Shown: positions 34,763-43,412 of the stretch, piece by piece
Numbering within the stretch: the stretch's first letter is position 1
Layout of the letters: each line of letters opens with the position of its first letter
DNA from: a bacterium
Lineage (GTDB): Bacteria; Elusimicrobiota; Elusimicrobia; Elusimicrobiales; UBA9959
DNA length: 64,000 bases
NCBI GenBank assembly: GCA_021811315.1
Contig: JAJZPF010000002.1
Coordinates: 1 to 64,000, forward strand
Direction of reading: 5' to 3'
Notes under the pieces: generated by a model
Told to the model about the DNA's origin: nothing
The model's input: only the letters and a program-made list of their open reading frames with translations
The model's database searches: none
Program-made: the position numbers and the translations under genes

Positions 34763-35653
34763 TTACCGCGAGCGGCGGAGGTAGGCCCTGTACTTCTCCG
34801 GGTGGCCGAGGACGGTATCCTTGAGGTAAGCCAGCTGCTTTTCCATAGCTTCGCGGTACAAGTCCCTGTCGATCCTGTATCTTTTCCTGAAATGCACCCT
34901 CGCGCTGCCGGCCGCTTCCCCGAGGGTGACGGCGAGGCGCTTGTCTATGAACCTGGCGAAATCCACGGTTTTATGCAGCAGGTCAAGTTCCGAAGAATAG
35001 CCTTTTACCTGGCCCTCGTGGAACTCCCGGTAAAGGAACAGCAGCCGCTCCAGGTAGCACCGTGACGCCATCTGTCCCAGCAGGTCGGAAGTCCCGAGCA
35101 TAAACCCTACTTTCTTTTCTTCCGGACCCGAGAAACGGATCTTCTCCACCGGCAGCGCCATGTCGGTGCACAGGATCATATTGACCGCCGACCGCGCGTC
35201 TTTTAACGGGAACCCGTTCTTCCTGAAATAGGCCTTCAGGAAATGAACGCTGCGGTCCACGTGGGTCAGGGTATACTTCGCCCCGGTACCGGAGGCGTCA
35301 TGGACGCTCTTGATGAAGCCGGTGTCGTGGAAAATGGCGGCGATAAGCCCCAGCTTCGCCAGGCGGACGGGTATTTTTTTATGAACGATGTTATGGCCGT
35401 CTATAAGCCTGGCCATGGCCAGGAAGGCGTCCGTGACGTGCATCTTGTCGTGGTAATGCGTGCTGCAGGCGTGAAAGCCCGGATATTTCCCGCCGTAGAG
35501 GAGGAGGAAATCCGCGTAGACTTTGCGGACGTCGCCGAATTCAGCCACCGGGTAGGAATTTATAAAAATATTCTTTACTTCTTCCAGGACCGCCTGCGGG
35601 CTGAACATATCCACAAGCTGCGAGAACTGGACTTGATCAGGTTTTTTCCCCAT
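34763..35653 (-). CDS. HD-domain phosphohydrolase (3'5'-cyclic phosphodiesterase-like)
   Basis: The 296-residue protein has His pairs characteristic of PDEase_I/HD enzymes: YHDKMHVTDAF (about 67-77) and GLIAAIFHDTGF (about 102-113) supply metal ligands, with TDMAL and TSDLLGQM downstream. It could hydrolyse a cyclic nucleotide, relevant to the cNMP-binding proteins at 19.7-24.1 kb, but this is inferred. A TAAAAT box lies six bases before the ATG with no proper ribosome site. Confidence 0.82.
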   Translation of the reverse strand: MGKKPDQVQFSQLVDMFSPQAVLEEVKNIFINSYPVAEFGDVRKVYADFLLLYGGKYPGFHACSTHYHDKMHVTDAFLAMARLIDGHNIVHKKIPVRLAKLGLIAAIFHDTGFIKSVHDASGTGAKYTLTHVDRSVHFLKAYFRKNGFPLKDARSAVNMILCTDMALPVEKIRFSGPEEKKVGFMLGTSDLLGQMASRCYLERLLFLYREFHEGQVKGYSSELDLLHKTVDFARFIDKRLAVTLGEAAGSARVHFRKRYRIDRDLYREAMEKQLAYLKDTVLGHPEKYRAYLRRSR

Positions 35654-35659
35654 AGCCTG

Positions 35660-35665
35660 ATTTTA
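35660..35665 (-). promoter_or_regulatory. -10-like box before the HD gene
   Basis: TAAAAT on the minus strand ends six bases before the ATG at 35653; an overlapping TATAAA is also present. Confidence 0.35.
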
Positions 35666-35684
35666 TAGTATTTACAGGGGCACT

Positions 35685-36110
35685 TCAAACGCCGCCTTCC
35701 CCCGTCCCCCTTTTATCCACGCGCCAGGGCTTCGCGCCCGCTTCCCCGCCCTCGGCGGCGCCGAGCGCCGACAGCACGACTTCCCTTATGACTTCCAGTT
35801 CGAAAGGCTTCGTCATATAGCTTATCGCGCCCATTTTCATTGCCCTTTCCGCCATTTCAAGCTCCTCGTTACCGGTGAGCATGATGAACAGCGGCGCGTC
35901 CCTCGCTTCTTTATAGGCAAGAAGCACCTCAAGGCCGCCCAGCACCGGCATATTCAGGTCCAGCAGGACCAGGGAAGGGCGCTCCGTCTCGATCAGGCGC
36001 ACGGCCGCCTCCCCGTCCTCCGCCAGAAGAACCGTACAGTCGGAGAAGATCCGCAGGAGGGTCGTCCTGATGCTTATCTCGTCATCGGCTACAAGTATCT
36101 TATGCTTCAT
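35685..36110 (-). CDS. Response regulator receiver protein
   Basis: The 141-residue CheY-like protein has DDE near residue 10, the phosphoacceptor Asp in LVLLDLNMPV (about 51), Thr in MLTGNE and Lys in MTKPFE. A charged tail of about 20 residues replaces an output domain. It lies 31 bases upstream of the HD-domain gene on the same strand, suggesting a shared transcript in which phosphorylation might regulate the HD enzyme. Confidence 0.92.
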   Translation of the reverse strand: MKHKILVADDEISIRTTLLRIFSDCTVLLAEDGEAAVRLIETERPSLVLLDLNMPVLGGLEVLLAYKEARDAPLFIMLTGNEELEMAERAMKMGAISYMTKPFELEVIREVVLSALGAAEGGEAGAKPWRVDKRGTGEGGV

Positions 36111-36402
36111 ACCTTTATGCGCCGGGAAGCGCGCTCGTCCGGTTTTACCGGCACGCCGCCTTTCTTTCCCAAACTATCCTGCACACCCCTGCTTATACTA
36201 TACCTGCGGGACCTTAGCTAAACCTCATAAATTGTTCAAATTATCGTCAATTAATTAAAACGACGCGCTTATCGTACTATCGCTCCGCCCGGCTCTCCAG
36301 CCCTGAATGGCGCCCAGACCAGAGCCTCGGGTATGGAAGTGATGATACTGGAGCGCGTCATGATCAGCTTCCGGTTTTTAAAACCCGGCGGCATATTACC
36401 TA
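36111..36402. other. Intergenic region, no convincing gene
   Basis: Between the response regulator and the DUF805-like gene, 36111-36466 holds only weak leftward -10-like boxes (TATAGT and TATAAG, about 36193-36202). A 45-codon open frame (36333-36470) has no ribosome site. A ccggtttt...aaaacccgg inverted repeat lies near 36371-36388. Nothing else is recognised. Confidence 0.5.
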
Positions 36403-36411
36403 TGCTACAAT
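36403..36411 (+). promoter_or_regulatory. Extended -10 promoter
   Basis: TGCTACAAT is an extended -10 (TG-n-TACAAT) 55 bases before the ATG of the DUF805-like gene. No -35 is visible, as usual for extended -10 promoters. Confidence 0.5.
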
Positions 36412-36466
36412 GTTTTTTCGGGCTGTCTTACGCTTCGAAGTCCGCGGCCAGGGGGAAGGTAATTCA

Positions 36467-37372
36467 ATGAACTGGTTCATCTCGCCTTTCAGGCGCTTCC
36501 GGGATTTTTCAGGCAGGTCGGGGCCCGGGGAATTCTGGCCTTTCGCCGCCGCGAACGCGGTTATCATTTACGGCCTCGCCGCCCTCGACCACGCCATTTA
36601 CGGCCAGCACGCGTACAAAGTCTCCGTCGCCTATTTTTTCCTGGCGCTGCTCCCTTTATTCTCGCTTACTTTGCGCCGCCTGCGTGACGCGGGCCGCAGC
36701 GAATATTTCATCTTCCTCCTGGTAACCGGTTTCCCCGGCTTTGCCATACTGCTTTTCCTGCTGGCGGGAAACAGCGTTCCTGCCGCGCCCGCCTCGCCCG
36801 CCGCAGCCGCGCCGGAGTCCGCCGGCTTCGACCTGATCAAGACCTTAGCGGCGCTTTTCTGCTACTCGGCCGCTTTATACTGGCTCTACGGCCTGGGCCT
36901 GGAGTTCGCGCGCTGCGCCACGCCCGCCTGGACGCAGCTCGGGCTGATGGCCGCCCCGCTGCTCTACCTGCTCTCGCGTCTTTACACGAAAAGGGATCGC
37001 CCCTGGCCCGCCGGGAGCGGGGCGGTGCTGACGCTTTGCGTTTCAGGGATACTGCTCATCGCCATAACCTACCCGTATTTCAGCGGCCTCCTGCGCAAAT
37101 CTACGGCGGCCGCCACTATTTCCAGGCTTACGACGATGCGCGAAAGCCTGGGAAAGAATATAGCCCCGGGCGTCCCGGTCGACATAAAGACCATGATACC
37201 GAAGCCGCAGGAACTGAAGCTTCCGCTGTCCGGGCATCCGCCAAGCGCGGAGATCCGGGTCGCCACTTTCACGGACATACAGGATAGCGGCCGCTGGCTT
37301 TATGACGGCAGGAATATCTGCATAGACTGCACGCATATGGACCCGAAAGGAATTCCCTGGAGCTCCTACTGA
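36467..37372 (+). CDS. DUF805-like membrane protein with pilin-like C-terminal domain
   Basis: The 301-residue protein starts with a DUF805 domain (1-115): F-SGRSGPGEFW, then helices, then LRRLRDAGRSEYF, matching the family RRLHD motif. More helices follow to about residue 205. The C-terminal 85 residues are soluble and end GRWLYD...ICIDCTH-D-GIPWSSY. This tail is shared with the neighbouring gene at 37483 and resembles minor-pilin/pseudopilin C-termini. The ATG at 36467 is chosen for its G-rich ribosome site; an earlier in-frame codon at 36410 has none. Function is unknown. Confidence 0.8.
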   Translation: MNWFISPFRRFRDFSGRSGPGEFWPFAAANAVIIYGLAALDHAIYGQHAYKVSVAYFFLALLPLFSLTLRRLRDAGRSEYFIFLLVTGFPGFAILLFLLAGNSVPAAPASPAAAAPESAGFDLIKTLAALFCYSAALYWLYGLGLEFARCATPAWTQLGLMAAPLLYLLSRLYTKRDRPWPAGSGAVLTLCVSGILLIAITYPYFSGLLRKSTAAATISRLTTMRESLGKNIAPGVPVDIKTMIPKPQELKLPLSGHPPSAEIRVATFTDIQDSGRWLYDGRNICIDCTHMDPKGIPWSSY

Positions 37373-37411
37373 GGCGGCGCCCCCGTCGGCGGGGATATTC
37401 TTCCTGAAATG

Positions 37412-37446
37412 AACAGGCCCCTCGGAAGAGGGGCCTGAGTTTTCCT
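37412..37446 (+). terminator. Rho-independent terminator after the DUF805-like gene
   Basis: A ten-base-pair stem caggcccctc / gaggggcctg with a GGAA loop is followed by agtttt. It sits in the 110-base gap between two convergent genes. Confidence 0.8.
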
Positions 37447-37482
37447 CGCCGGAGGAATACGGCGGGGAACGATCTTAATGTT

Positions 37483-37926
37483 TCAATACCTGTACCACGG
37501 CTGCCCGTTATGAGTAAACGTCCCGTAGCAGCCGAGCGCCACGGCGCCCGTCAGCGGGTCGTATAGCCACTTCCCGTCGGCCCCGGAATAGGCGGAGGTG
37601 CTTGCGCTTAAGGCTTCCAGGCCGCCGTTGGGCCGCAGTTCGACCTGGGTAATACGGTTATGGCGGTGAAGTTTTTTGAAATCTCTACTGTCGCGGGAAA
37701 AGATCTTCAGTTCCGGCAGGCCGATCCCGGACAGGTCGGCCGGCGGCTTGCCGTGCTGCTTCGTGTATTTCAGCACATCGGCCCGCAGGGCATTTATCGC
37801 ACGCACCGTATTAGTATCGCTTTGAAGCAGCACAAGGAGAAGTATTTGGGGCCACACCATAGCCGCGAAGAGCGCCAGGCAGAACGCGCCTATCAAATAC
37901 GATTTTTTTATTGTTCCTCCGGACAT
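37483..37926 (-). CDS. Pilin-like membrane-anchored protein, unknown
   Basis: The 147-residue protein has one N-terminal transmembrane helix (about 12-35) and a soluble domain. The end, DGKWLYDPLTG...CYGTFTHNGQPWYRY, mirrors the C-terminus of the convergent DUF805-like gene. No prepilin G-FTLxE motif is present at the N-terminus. The ATG at 37926 is preferred, with GGAGG about eleven bases upstream; a TTG at 37971 would extend it by 15 residues. Function is unknown. Confidence 0.7.
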   Translation of the reverse strand: MSGGTIKKSYLIGAFCLALFAAMVWPQILLLVLLQSDTNTVRAINALRADVLKYTKQHGKPPADLSGIGLPELKIFSRDSRDFKKLHRHNRITQVELRPNGGLEALSASTSAYSGADGKWLYDPLTGAVALGCYGTFTHNGQPWYRY

Positions 37927-37971
37927 ATCAGCTATTACCTCCAAAGCCGCCGACGACAGAAATCCACCCAA

Positions 37972-38010
37972 CTATACCAAACAAAAAGACCCCGGCGAAA
38001 CTGCCGGGGC
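37972..38010 (-). terminator. Terminator-promoter cassette, copy 1
   Basis: On the minus strand a ccccggc/gccgggg stem and a T-run (tctttttg) terminate the metal-transporter gene. They are followed at once by tttggtatagtt, whose TATAGT could start transcription of the pilin-like gene. Closely similar cassettes occur at 43273 and 44107. Confidence 0.7.
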
Positions 38011-38066
38011 CAATAGGAAAATTTCTCCCGAATGGAGCATGACGGGAGACGATTTAACTATAGGAA

Positions 38067-38765
38067 TTACAACCCGGCTTTTACGGCGATCCCGCATGTG
38101 AAAATAGCGAAACCTGCCAAAGCATGGGCATACCTTTCCATGCGCTCCACGGGGAACAGGCTCACCCCTCTCAGAAGCAGGAAAACCGTAACCATCATCG
38201 TGGTTATGGTAACCGCCGAGAAAACAGCGGCCGCGGCCAGCGCCTGCCCGAGGCCGTTTTTCATAGCCGGATACATAAGCACCGGTATGAGCGGCTCGCA
38301 TGGCCCGAATATAAAAATGATGAAAAGGGCCCAGGGGGTTACGGATGCGGTATTCCCGTGAACATGGGCGTGTTCAGTTTCATGCGGGTGCTCGTGAGAG
38401 TGCGGGGAGTCCCCGTCATGGGAATGGAAATGCGAATGCTTTTCGCCTTTTATCGCTTTTTTAATACCCCAGAGCATATAGGCCAGCCCGAATGACAGAA
38501 GCAGCCAGCCCGCCGCATCGCCCCGGAGGCCTTCCAGCCACTGCAGCTTTAGAACGGACGTGCCTAGCGCAATGCCGCCCAGTCCGATAAGTACGGAACT
38601 ACCGACATGTCCCAAGCCGCAAAGAAAAGTCACAGTGGCGGTTCTTGCCCGTGTCCAGCTTCTCGCTTTTGCCAGGGCGATGAACGGCACATAATGGTCA
38701 GGGCCGAGCACGGTATGGATAAAACCAAGAGAAGCCGCCGTAATCAATATCGCGTTGTTTTCCAT
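38067..38765 (-). CDS. UreH/NicO-like metal transporter with His-rich loop
   Basis: The 232-residue, roughly six-helix protein starts with HTVLGPDHYVPF, the H-x4-DH motif of NicO/UreH/RcnA-type nickel-cobalt permeases. A central loop of about 30 residues (about 110-138) is crowded with His (HSHFHSHDGD...HSHEHPHE), suited to binding Ni, Co or Zn. A FGPCEPLIPVLMYPA helix follows. The direction of transport is not determined, and no urease or hydrogenase gene is nearby. AGGAGA precedes the ATG. Confidence 0.8.
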   Translation of the reverse strand: MENNAILITAASLGFIHTVLGPDHYVPFIALAKARSWTRARTATVTFLCGLGHVGSSVLIGLGGIALGTSVLKLQWLEGLRGDAAGWLLLSFGLAYMLWGIKKAIKGEKHSHFHSHDGDSPHSHEHPHETEHAHVHGNTASVTPWALFIIFIFGPCEPLIPVLMYPAMKNGLGQALAAAAVFSAVTITTMMVTVFLLLRGVSLFPVERMERYAHALAGFAIFTCGIAVKAGL

Positions 38766-38894
38766 TGTATTATCTCCTGTAAAGCCTATAGTGGTATTCT
38801 ACCTCTTGGGCGTCAGGAACATATTAATAGCGGCAGGGTCAGGCATTGATTTTTAGCATTAAGACTCTCCCACGGCATACGGGCTTTTCTACCG

Positions 38895-38940
38895 CATAAA
38901 AAGACCCCGGCAAACCTGCCAGGGCCTTTTAGAAAACTTT
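38895..38940. repeat. Diverged copy of the terminator-promoter cassette
   Basis: The string aaaaagaccccggcaaacctgcc and the following agggccttttagaaa match the cassette at 37972/43273/44107 but lack the TATAGT end. It lies in the 266-base stretch 38766-39031, which otherwise holds the leader of the metal transporter and no gene. Confidence 0.55.
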
Positions 38941-39031
38941 CTCCCCGAGCCGGAATAGAATCCGAACTTTTTTCTCATTCCCCATCATTATCGGGATAAA
39001 CCAAGCCCGCGGGCAACGCACTGGCATTGTT

Positions 39032-39322
39032 TTGCCTCTGGCAAAGGAATGGCTCCCGTTGGCAGAACTGCCCAAGCCAGAAAAGAAGCCGTCACTAGAC
39101 GCCGTTTTGGCGAGGTTGGGGCCTATCAATACGCTTGGGCAGAGGATACGATACTTCCGAATCAAGAATTCACTTAACCAAAAGGATTTGGCTAAAAGTA
39201 TAGGGATAGGGACATCATCCGTGTGCCAATGGGAAGGGGACAAGACATCACCTAGGGCAAATCATTTAAAAAGTCTTTTAAAGGTGTTCAAGGGTTCCCC
39301 TGACCCGACTCCTTTAATCTAA
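39032..39322 (+). CDS. XRE-family helix-turn-helix protein
   Basis: The 96-residue protein has a Cro/C1-type HTH over residues 34-86 (TLGQRIRYFRIKNSLNQKDLA..IGIGTSSVCQWEGDK). The start would be TTG without a ribosome site, and the frame stays open upstream, so it may be a truncated or relic gene. It is rightward among leftward genes. Target unknown. Confidence 0.6.
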   Translation: MPLAKEWLPLAELPKPEKKPSLDAVLARLGPINTLGQRIRYFRIKNSLNQKDLAKSIGIGTSSVCQWEGDKTSPRANHLKSLLKVFKGSPDPTPLI

Positions 39323-39427
39323 CCCTCCTGTACTTCCGCCCCCAATCGGTGACCTTCCCCCGTTGAACCTGTGGAAAACATCGACGCGTGCATCATCAGT
39401 TTCCCGCGCCTTTTCCCATTTAAGATT

Positions 39428-40531
39428 TTATGGATTACTAGCCTCAGGTACGATGACGGTCGCTATCACCGCCCCGTCGCAGGCGTAAGAAAAGACGGCA
39501 TTGGTCGCAGCAGGCACGGCCGGCACCGTCCAGTAGAAACCGAAGGCCGTCCCGATCGGGAGGACACGCGAGTTCACGGGCGTAGGGATATCGTCGACAA
39601 GACCTCCAACAGAACTGACCGCCTTTACCTTCCAATAATCCACGCGGCCTGCCGGTGGGAGACAGAAATACATGCTCCGCGCCCTGGCGCCGGCCGGGAG
39701 CCTGAAATGGAAAGCACCGTCGGCGCCGCGTTCCGGGGCGGCGTCCGACCACTCTCCCGACGCCGCGCGCACGGCTATTTTAAGCGTACCGCCCTTTACC
39801 CAGGCGCGGCTGCCTCCAGGCACGGCCTTTTCCTCGAAGAGCGTGGTCTTGGGGTCGAAACGCGCCGCGCAGGCCAGCACCGCGGGGTTCTCGGAAGGGT
39901 CCAGGAGCTCCTGGATGAAGCCGGCCGTACCCTCGTTCCAGAAATAGGCCGCGGCGCCTTCTTGCTCCGGACCCGACAAGTAAGTCTCCCTGGCTTTAAC
40001 CTCGCGCAGAGCGAAGCCGTCATTCATCTGCACAAGCTTATGCGGCGCGGAATCGCCCACGGAATAGCCGCACCCCTTTTTCTGGAACACCAGCGTCTCG
40101 CGCGGGCCGGTGTCCGCCCCGCCCACTCTGGAGCGAACGTCGACCAGATGGTACGAAGTTCCATCGGAAACGAGGGCGAGAACAACGGCAGCCTTACCAT
40201 TATGCCCGGCCAGCACCACGTCTTCCGCGCCGTCCCCGTTGAAATCGGCCCGGACCGCATAAGGGAAGGACCCAACGGAGTAAGGATACCCGGCCAACGC
40301 CACCTCCGGATAGTCTGCATTGCGCCAAAGCCGAAGCGCCGGCAGACGTTCCTGCAGTATCGCCGTAAACCCTGGCGGCAGCTGGATGTCCCGAACGGGG
40401 GCCGTTACAACCGGAGCGGCATAGGCGGAACTGACTGCCTTCGCTACCGCATCGTTCCTTCCGTTCGACGCGGCCGCTCCGTCCAGTGACAGCAAACACG
40501 CGATAAGACCTGCGAAAAGTATCTTTCTCAT
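39428..40531 (-). CDS. Secreted protein with FG-GAP/EF-hand-like repeat, unknown
   Basis: The 367-residue protein has a signal peptide (MRKILFAGLIACLLSLDGAAA) and a VRADFNGDGAEDVVLAG segment typical of a calcium-binding FG-GAP/VCBS repeat (about 95-112). The C-terminal third has beta-strand-like patterns of a carbohydrate-binding or fibronectin type, which is speculative. The ATG at 40531 is preferred over one at 40558 for its signal peptide. It follows the next leftward gene by 53 bases. Confidence 0.72.
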   Translation of the reverse strand: MRKILFAGLIACLLSLDGAAASNGRNDAVAKAVSSAYAAPVVTAPVRDIQLPPGFTAILQERLPALRLWRNADYPEVALAGYPYSVGSFPYAVRADFNGDGAEDVVLAGHNGKAAVVLALVSDGTSYHLVDVRSRVGGADTGPRETLVFQKKGCGYSVGDSAPHKLVQMNDGFALREVKARETYLSGPEQEGAAAYFWNEGTAGFIQELLDPSENPAVLACAARFDPKTTLFEEKAVPGGSRAWVKGGTLKIAVRAASGEWSDAAPERGADGAFHFRLPAGARARSMYFCLPPAGRVDYWKVKAVSSVGGLVDDIPTPVNSRVLPIGTAFGFYWTVPAVPAATNAVFSYACDGAVIATVIVPEASNP

Positions 40532-40584
40532 ATCCTGACCCTCTAATCTAACCCGCATTAAATTGCGCTTTCGTCACCCCCCTC

Positions 40585-41862
40585 CTAATCCCCCTCCATG
40601 TCTCCCAGGTTATCCTTCAACACTTCTGCAGGGACACGGTAGCTGTCGTTTGGCAGCACTTTGACTTCGCCTGTAACAGTATCCACTTTATAGCCTCGGA
40701 ACACCTGCTGATCGCCATAGGTATCCCCTATACCGCGGGTGATCAGGATACCGTCCGAGTTGACCCCGAGACATTCCCCCCTGTAGTCCCTGCCGCGCCG
40801 GCTGGGGAAAAAGCCTAAAGTTATAACCCGCTCCGGTGCGTTCCGCGGAACGAGGAAACAGCCGAACTGGTCCACCGCCAACTCCTTCTCTATCCATGAC
40901 ATGGATTCTTTCCCAATATAGTCGTCCGGCAGTTTTGAAAGCTGCATCTCGGCGCAGAAGCAGAAGCAGGTCTCCTTGCCGCTGCCTTTCGGAAGCTCCA
41001 CCATCAACGGCCAGGAAGCGGTAGTGAATTCCTGAACAGTAGAGAAAGCTTTGTTAAAAGGCTTTTTTACCAAGTCCTCCGCCAGCAAACTAACCCGGCC
41101 GGGCGGGATATGCCCGTCTTTATCGACAGCGGGCTCCAGCAGCACCCACTCCCTCTTCCCCGGGAAGAACGCCACCAGCGTCCCGGAAGATCTGAGAATA
41201 ACGCCCCCGGGGATCTGCCCGAAAGAAGCCGCCCCATATTCAATACTGCGCAAAAAGGCTATATCGAACGAGGATACTATGTGCCAGTTATGGTCCTGGA
41301 CATTCCAGAACGCAAGACCAAAAGCCTGCGGCGCCCTATCTACATAAAAAACGAGGTAATCTCCGGCATGCCATAAAGAATTAACTTCCAAACCGCGCAG
41401 AGGCTCTATGCCGGCCGAAACCACCCTGCCGCCTTTCGTCTTCCAGGACATAATCGGCAGAGCCGCACACTCAGGCCCCCTGCTGCCCTCGGTAAATGAA
41501 AGGGTAGATCCATCCACATCGAACCAATGCGCCACCCTGCCGCCGCAATACTGGCCTCCGTAAGGTATGTACGGTTCGCTTCCGCCGCGATACTGCTCAG
41601 AGAACACAACGTCAGTTGAAACCACCAATTTTTCCGACCTATGCCAACTCAAGGTAGAACCGGCGACGCTTCCCCCTCGCAAATCCACCGGTTGCGGGAT
41701 CATAGAGAGAGGATATACAACCCCCGTATTAACAGGCGCTGCCGCCTTCTGTACCGCCGCGAACTTGCCGATAATTTTTTCTTCCGGCCCTTTTTCCTGC
41801 TCCGCAAAGCAGCAATTCCCGGCCACCCCAAGCAAAACTAGAAAAATAATATTTATTTTCAT
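40585..41862 (-). CDS. Secreted protein, possibly beta-propeller, unknown
   Basis: The 425-residue protein has a signal peptide (MKINIIFLVLLGVAGNCCFA) with no good lipobox. Strand-rich, Trp- and Gly-containing repeats (FDVDGSTLSF, GDYLVFYVD, GGVILRSSGTLVAFFPGKREW) suggest a propeller or sandwich fold. GGGGAA precedes the ATG at 41862. Codon choice is less GC-rich than in the core genes to the left. Not recognised. Confidence 0.72.
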   Translation of the reverse strand: MKINIIFLVLLGVAGNCCFAEQEKGPEEKIIGKFAAVQKAAAPVNTGVVYPLSMIPQPVDLRGGSVAGSTLSWHRSEKLVVSTDVVFSEQYRGGSEPYIPYGGQYCGGRVAHWFDVDGSTLSFTEGSRGPECAALPIMSWKTKGGRVVSAGIEPLRGLEVNSLWHAGDYLVFYVDRAPQAFGLAFWNVQDHNWHIVSSFDIAFLRSIEYGAASFGQIPGGVILRSSGTLVAFFPGKREWVLLEPAVDKDGHIPPGRVSLLAEDLVKKPFNKAFSTVQEFTTASWPLMVELPKGSGKETCFCFCAEMQLSKLPDDYIGKESMSWIEKELAVDQFGCFLVPRNAPERVITLGFFPSRRGRDYRGECLGVNSDGILITRGIGDTYGDQQVFRGYKVDTVTGEVKVLPNDSYRVPAEVLKDNLGDMEGD

Positions 41863-42000
41863 GAATGATTCCCCAACCATGATTAATTATCAAGTTATTA
41901 AGAGCCGCTCCCCGGATTCTAAACCAGTGTCTGTCCCTAGTTTCCCCTGAATTATAGGGCAGAGTTCAAAATGGCTGACTATTTTAAAGAGAAAGAAGAC

Positions 42001-43245
42001 TTATTTCTTCCGTAAATTTTGCCAGCGCTTTTCATCAGCCGCTGCTTTTGCGTTCTCACCTATCTTACTGTAGGCCGTCGCACGCGCCCTGTAGGCCATA
42101 ACGTGCTTCGGGGCAATTTCTATCGCCGCAGAAAAATCCTTAATTGCCTTGAGATATTCACCCAGCTCTTTATATCCCTGCCCGCGGCTGTAATATGCAT
42201 CAGCCTTTTTCGGAGCAAGCGCTATCGCCTTCGACAAATCCTCAATTCCTTCTGCAATGTCACCTTTATTCAGAAAGGAAAGTCCGCGTGAATAATAAGC
42301 TGATTCAAATTCAGGGTCAAGTCTTATCGCCTCTGTAAAATCATTTATAGCTTTAGAGTAATCACCTTTCTCTGACGCATAGGAGATTCCGCGGTTTAAA
42401 TATCCGGAGGGGTACTTTGGATCTATTTCTATCGCCTTGGTAAAGTCTTTGATCGCCTTGTCAGACTCTTTCATGTCCGAGTAGACGCCCCCGCGGTTGT
42501 TATATGCCATGGCCAATTGAGGGTTAAACATTATCGCTTTAGAATAATCCTCCAGGGCCTTAGCGTAATCGCTTTTATGGTGATAGGCAAGTCCGCGGCC
42601 CAGATAGCAATCAGCGGCGTCCGCAGTATGATCCGCGATAGCTTTGGAATAATCTTTTATTGCTTTGTCATATTCACCATTGTCATCATAAATATGTCCA
42701 CGCCAATAATACGCCTCGACATACATAGGATTAATAGCTATGACTTTTGAAAAATCTCCGATTGCCTTGTCCAGCCTCCCTTTATGTACATAGGCCAGCC
42801 CTCGGCCAAAAAAAGCGGCGGCACTTCCGGTGCTAATCACGATAGCTCTGGAATAATCCGCTATCGCCTTATCGAATTCGTGCTTATTAGCGTAAGTCAG
42901 CCCACGGGAATTAAAGGCTTCGGAATATTTAGGATTGATCTCTATCGCTTTAGAGTAGTCTGCAATCGCCTCATTATAACGGCCCTTTTGTCCATATGCG
43001 GTCCCGCGGTCTAAATACGCGCGTGCATACCTCGGATAAATTCTAATTCCTATGGTAAAAGCCTCAATTGCCTTGTCATAATCACCCTTGTTGTAATAGG
43101 CCACTCCCACATTGCCGTAGCTTTCCGGGGATTCTTTCTGTGCAGCCTGTTGCTTAATAGCGGACGGCTGTTCAGCCTTTACGGGAATCGAAATAAAAAG
43201 CGCGGCAAACAGGATTATTCTTGTCATTTGAGCAATAGAAGACAT
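42001..43245 (-). CDS. Secreted TPR-repeat protein
   Basis: The 414-residue protein has a signal peptide (to about 24, ending VKAEQ) and then about eleven consecutive 34-residue tetratricopeptide repeats to the C-terminus. Repeats share A-x-x-x-RG-x-x-Y and Y-x-K-A-I-x-D-Y/F-x-K-A-I. TPR solenoids mediate protein-protein contacts, here probably in the periplasm. Coding is more A/T-rich than flanking genes and the near-identical repeats suggest recent internal duplication. A cassette at 43273 could drive it. Confidence 0.88.
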   Translation of the reverse strand: MSSIAQMTRIILFAALFISIPVKAEQPSAIKQQAAQKESPESYGNVGVAYYNKGDYDKAIEAFTIGIRIYPRYARAYLDRGTAYGQKGRYNEAIADYSKAIEINPKYSEAFNSRGLTYANKHEFDKAIADYSRAIVISTGSAAAFFGRGLAYVHKGRLDKAIGDFSKVIAINPMYVEAYYWRGHIYDDNGEYDKAIKDYSKAIADHTADAADCYLGRGLAYHHKSDYAKALEDYSKAIMFNPQLAMAYNNRGGVYSDMKESDKAIKDFTKAIEIDPKYPSGYLNRGISYASEKGDYSKAINDFTEAIRLDPEFESAYYSRGLSFLNKGDIAEGIEDLSKAIALAPKKADAYYSRGQGYKELGEYLKAIKDFSAAIEIAPKHVMAYRARATAYSKIGENAKAAADEKRWQNLRKK

Positions 43246-43272
43246 TGACTACCCCCTGAGACAGAACCGGAT

Positions 43273-43333
43273 AAACTATACCAAACAAAAAGATCCCGGC
43301 AAAACTGCCGTGGTCTTTGGAAAAGCTGGCTCC
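43273..43333 (-). promoter_or_regulatory. Terminator-promoter cassette, copy 2
   Basis: On the minus strand, agaccacggcagttttgccgggatcttttt forms a stem with T-run after the upstream gene and leads into tttggtatagtt. A TTGCCG lies 16 bases before TATAGT, so the terminator arm could double as a -35. The element extends to aaaagctggctcc and matches copy 3 over about 60 bases with few differences. Confidence 0.6.
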
Positions 43334-43412
43334 CCCAACGGAACACAGCGGGGAACCATTTAACTATATCACGGGATATCAGACTAGCTATCTAGGGTGT
43401 TTACGATTCTTC

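Noticed and set aside
38929-39243. 104-codon minus-strand frame
   Set aside because: Antisense to the HTH gene at 39032, whose helix-turn-helix pattern is clear.
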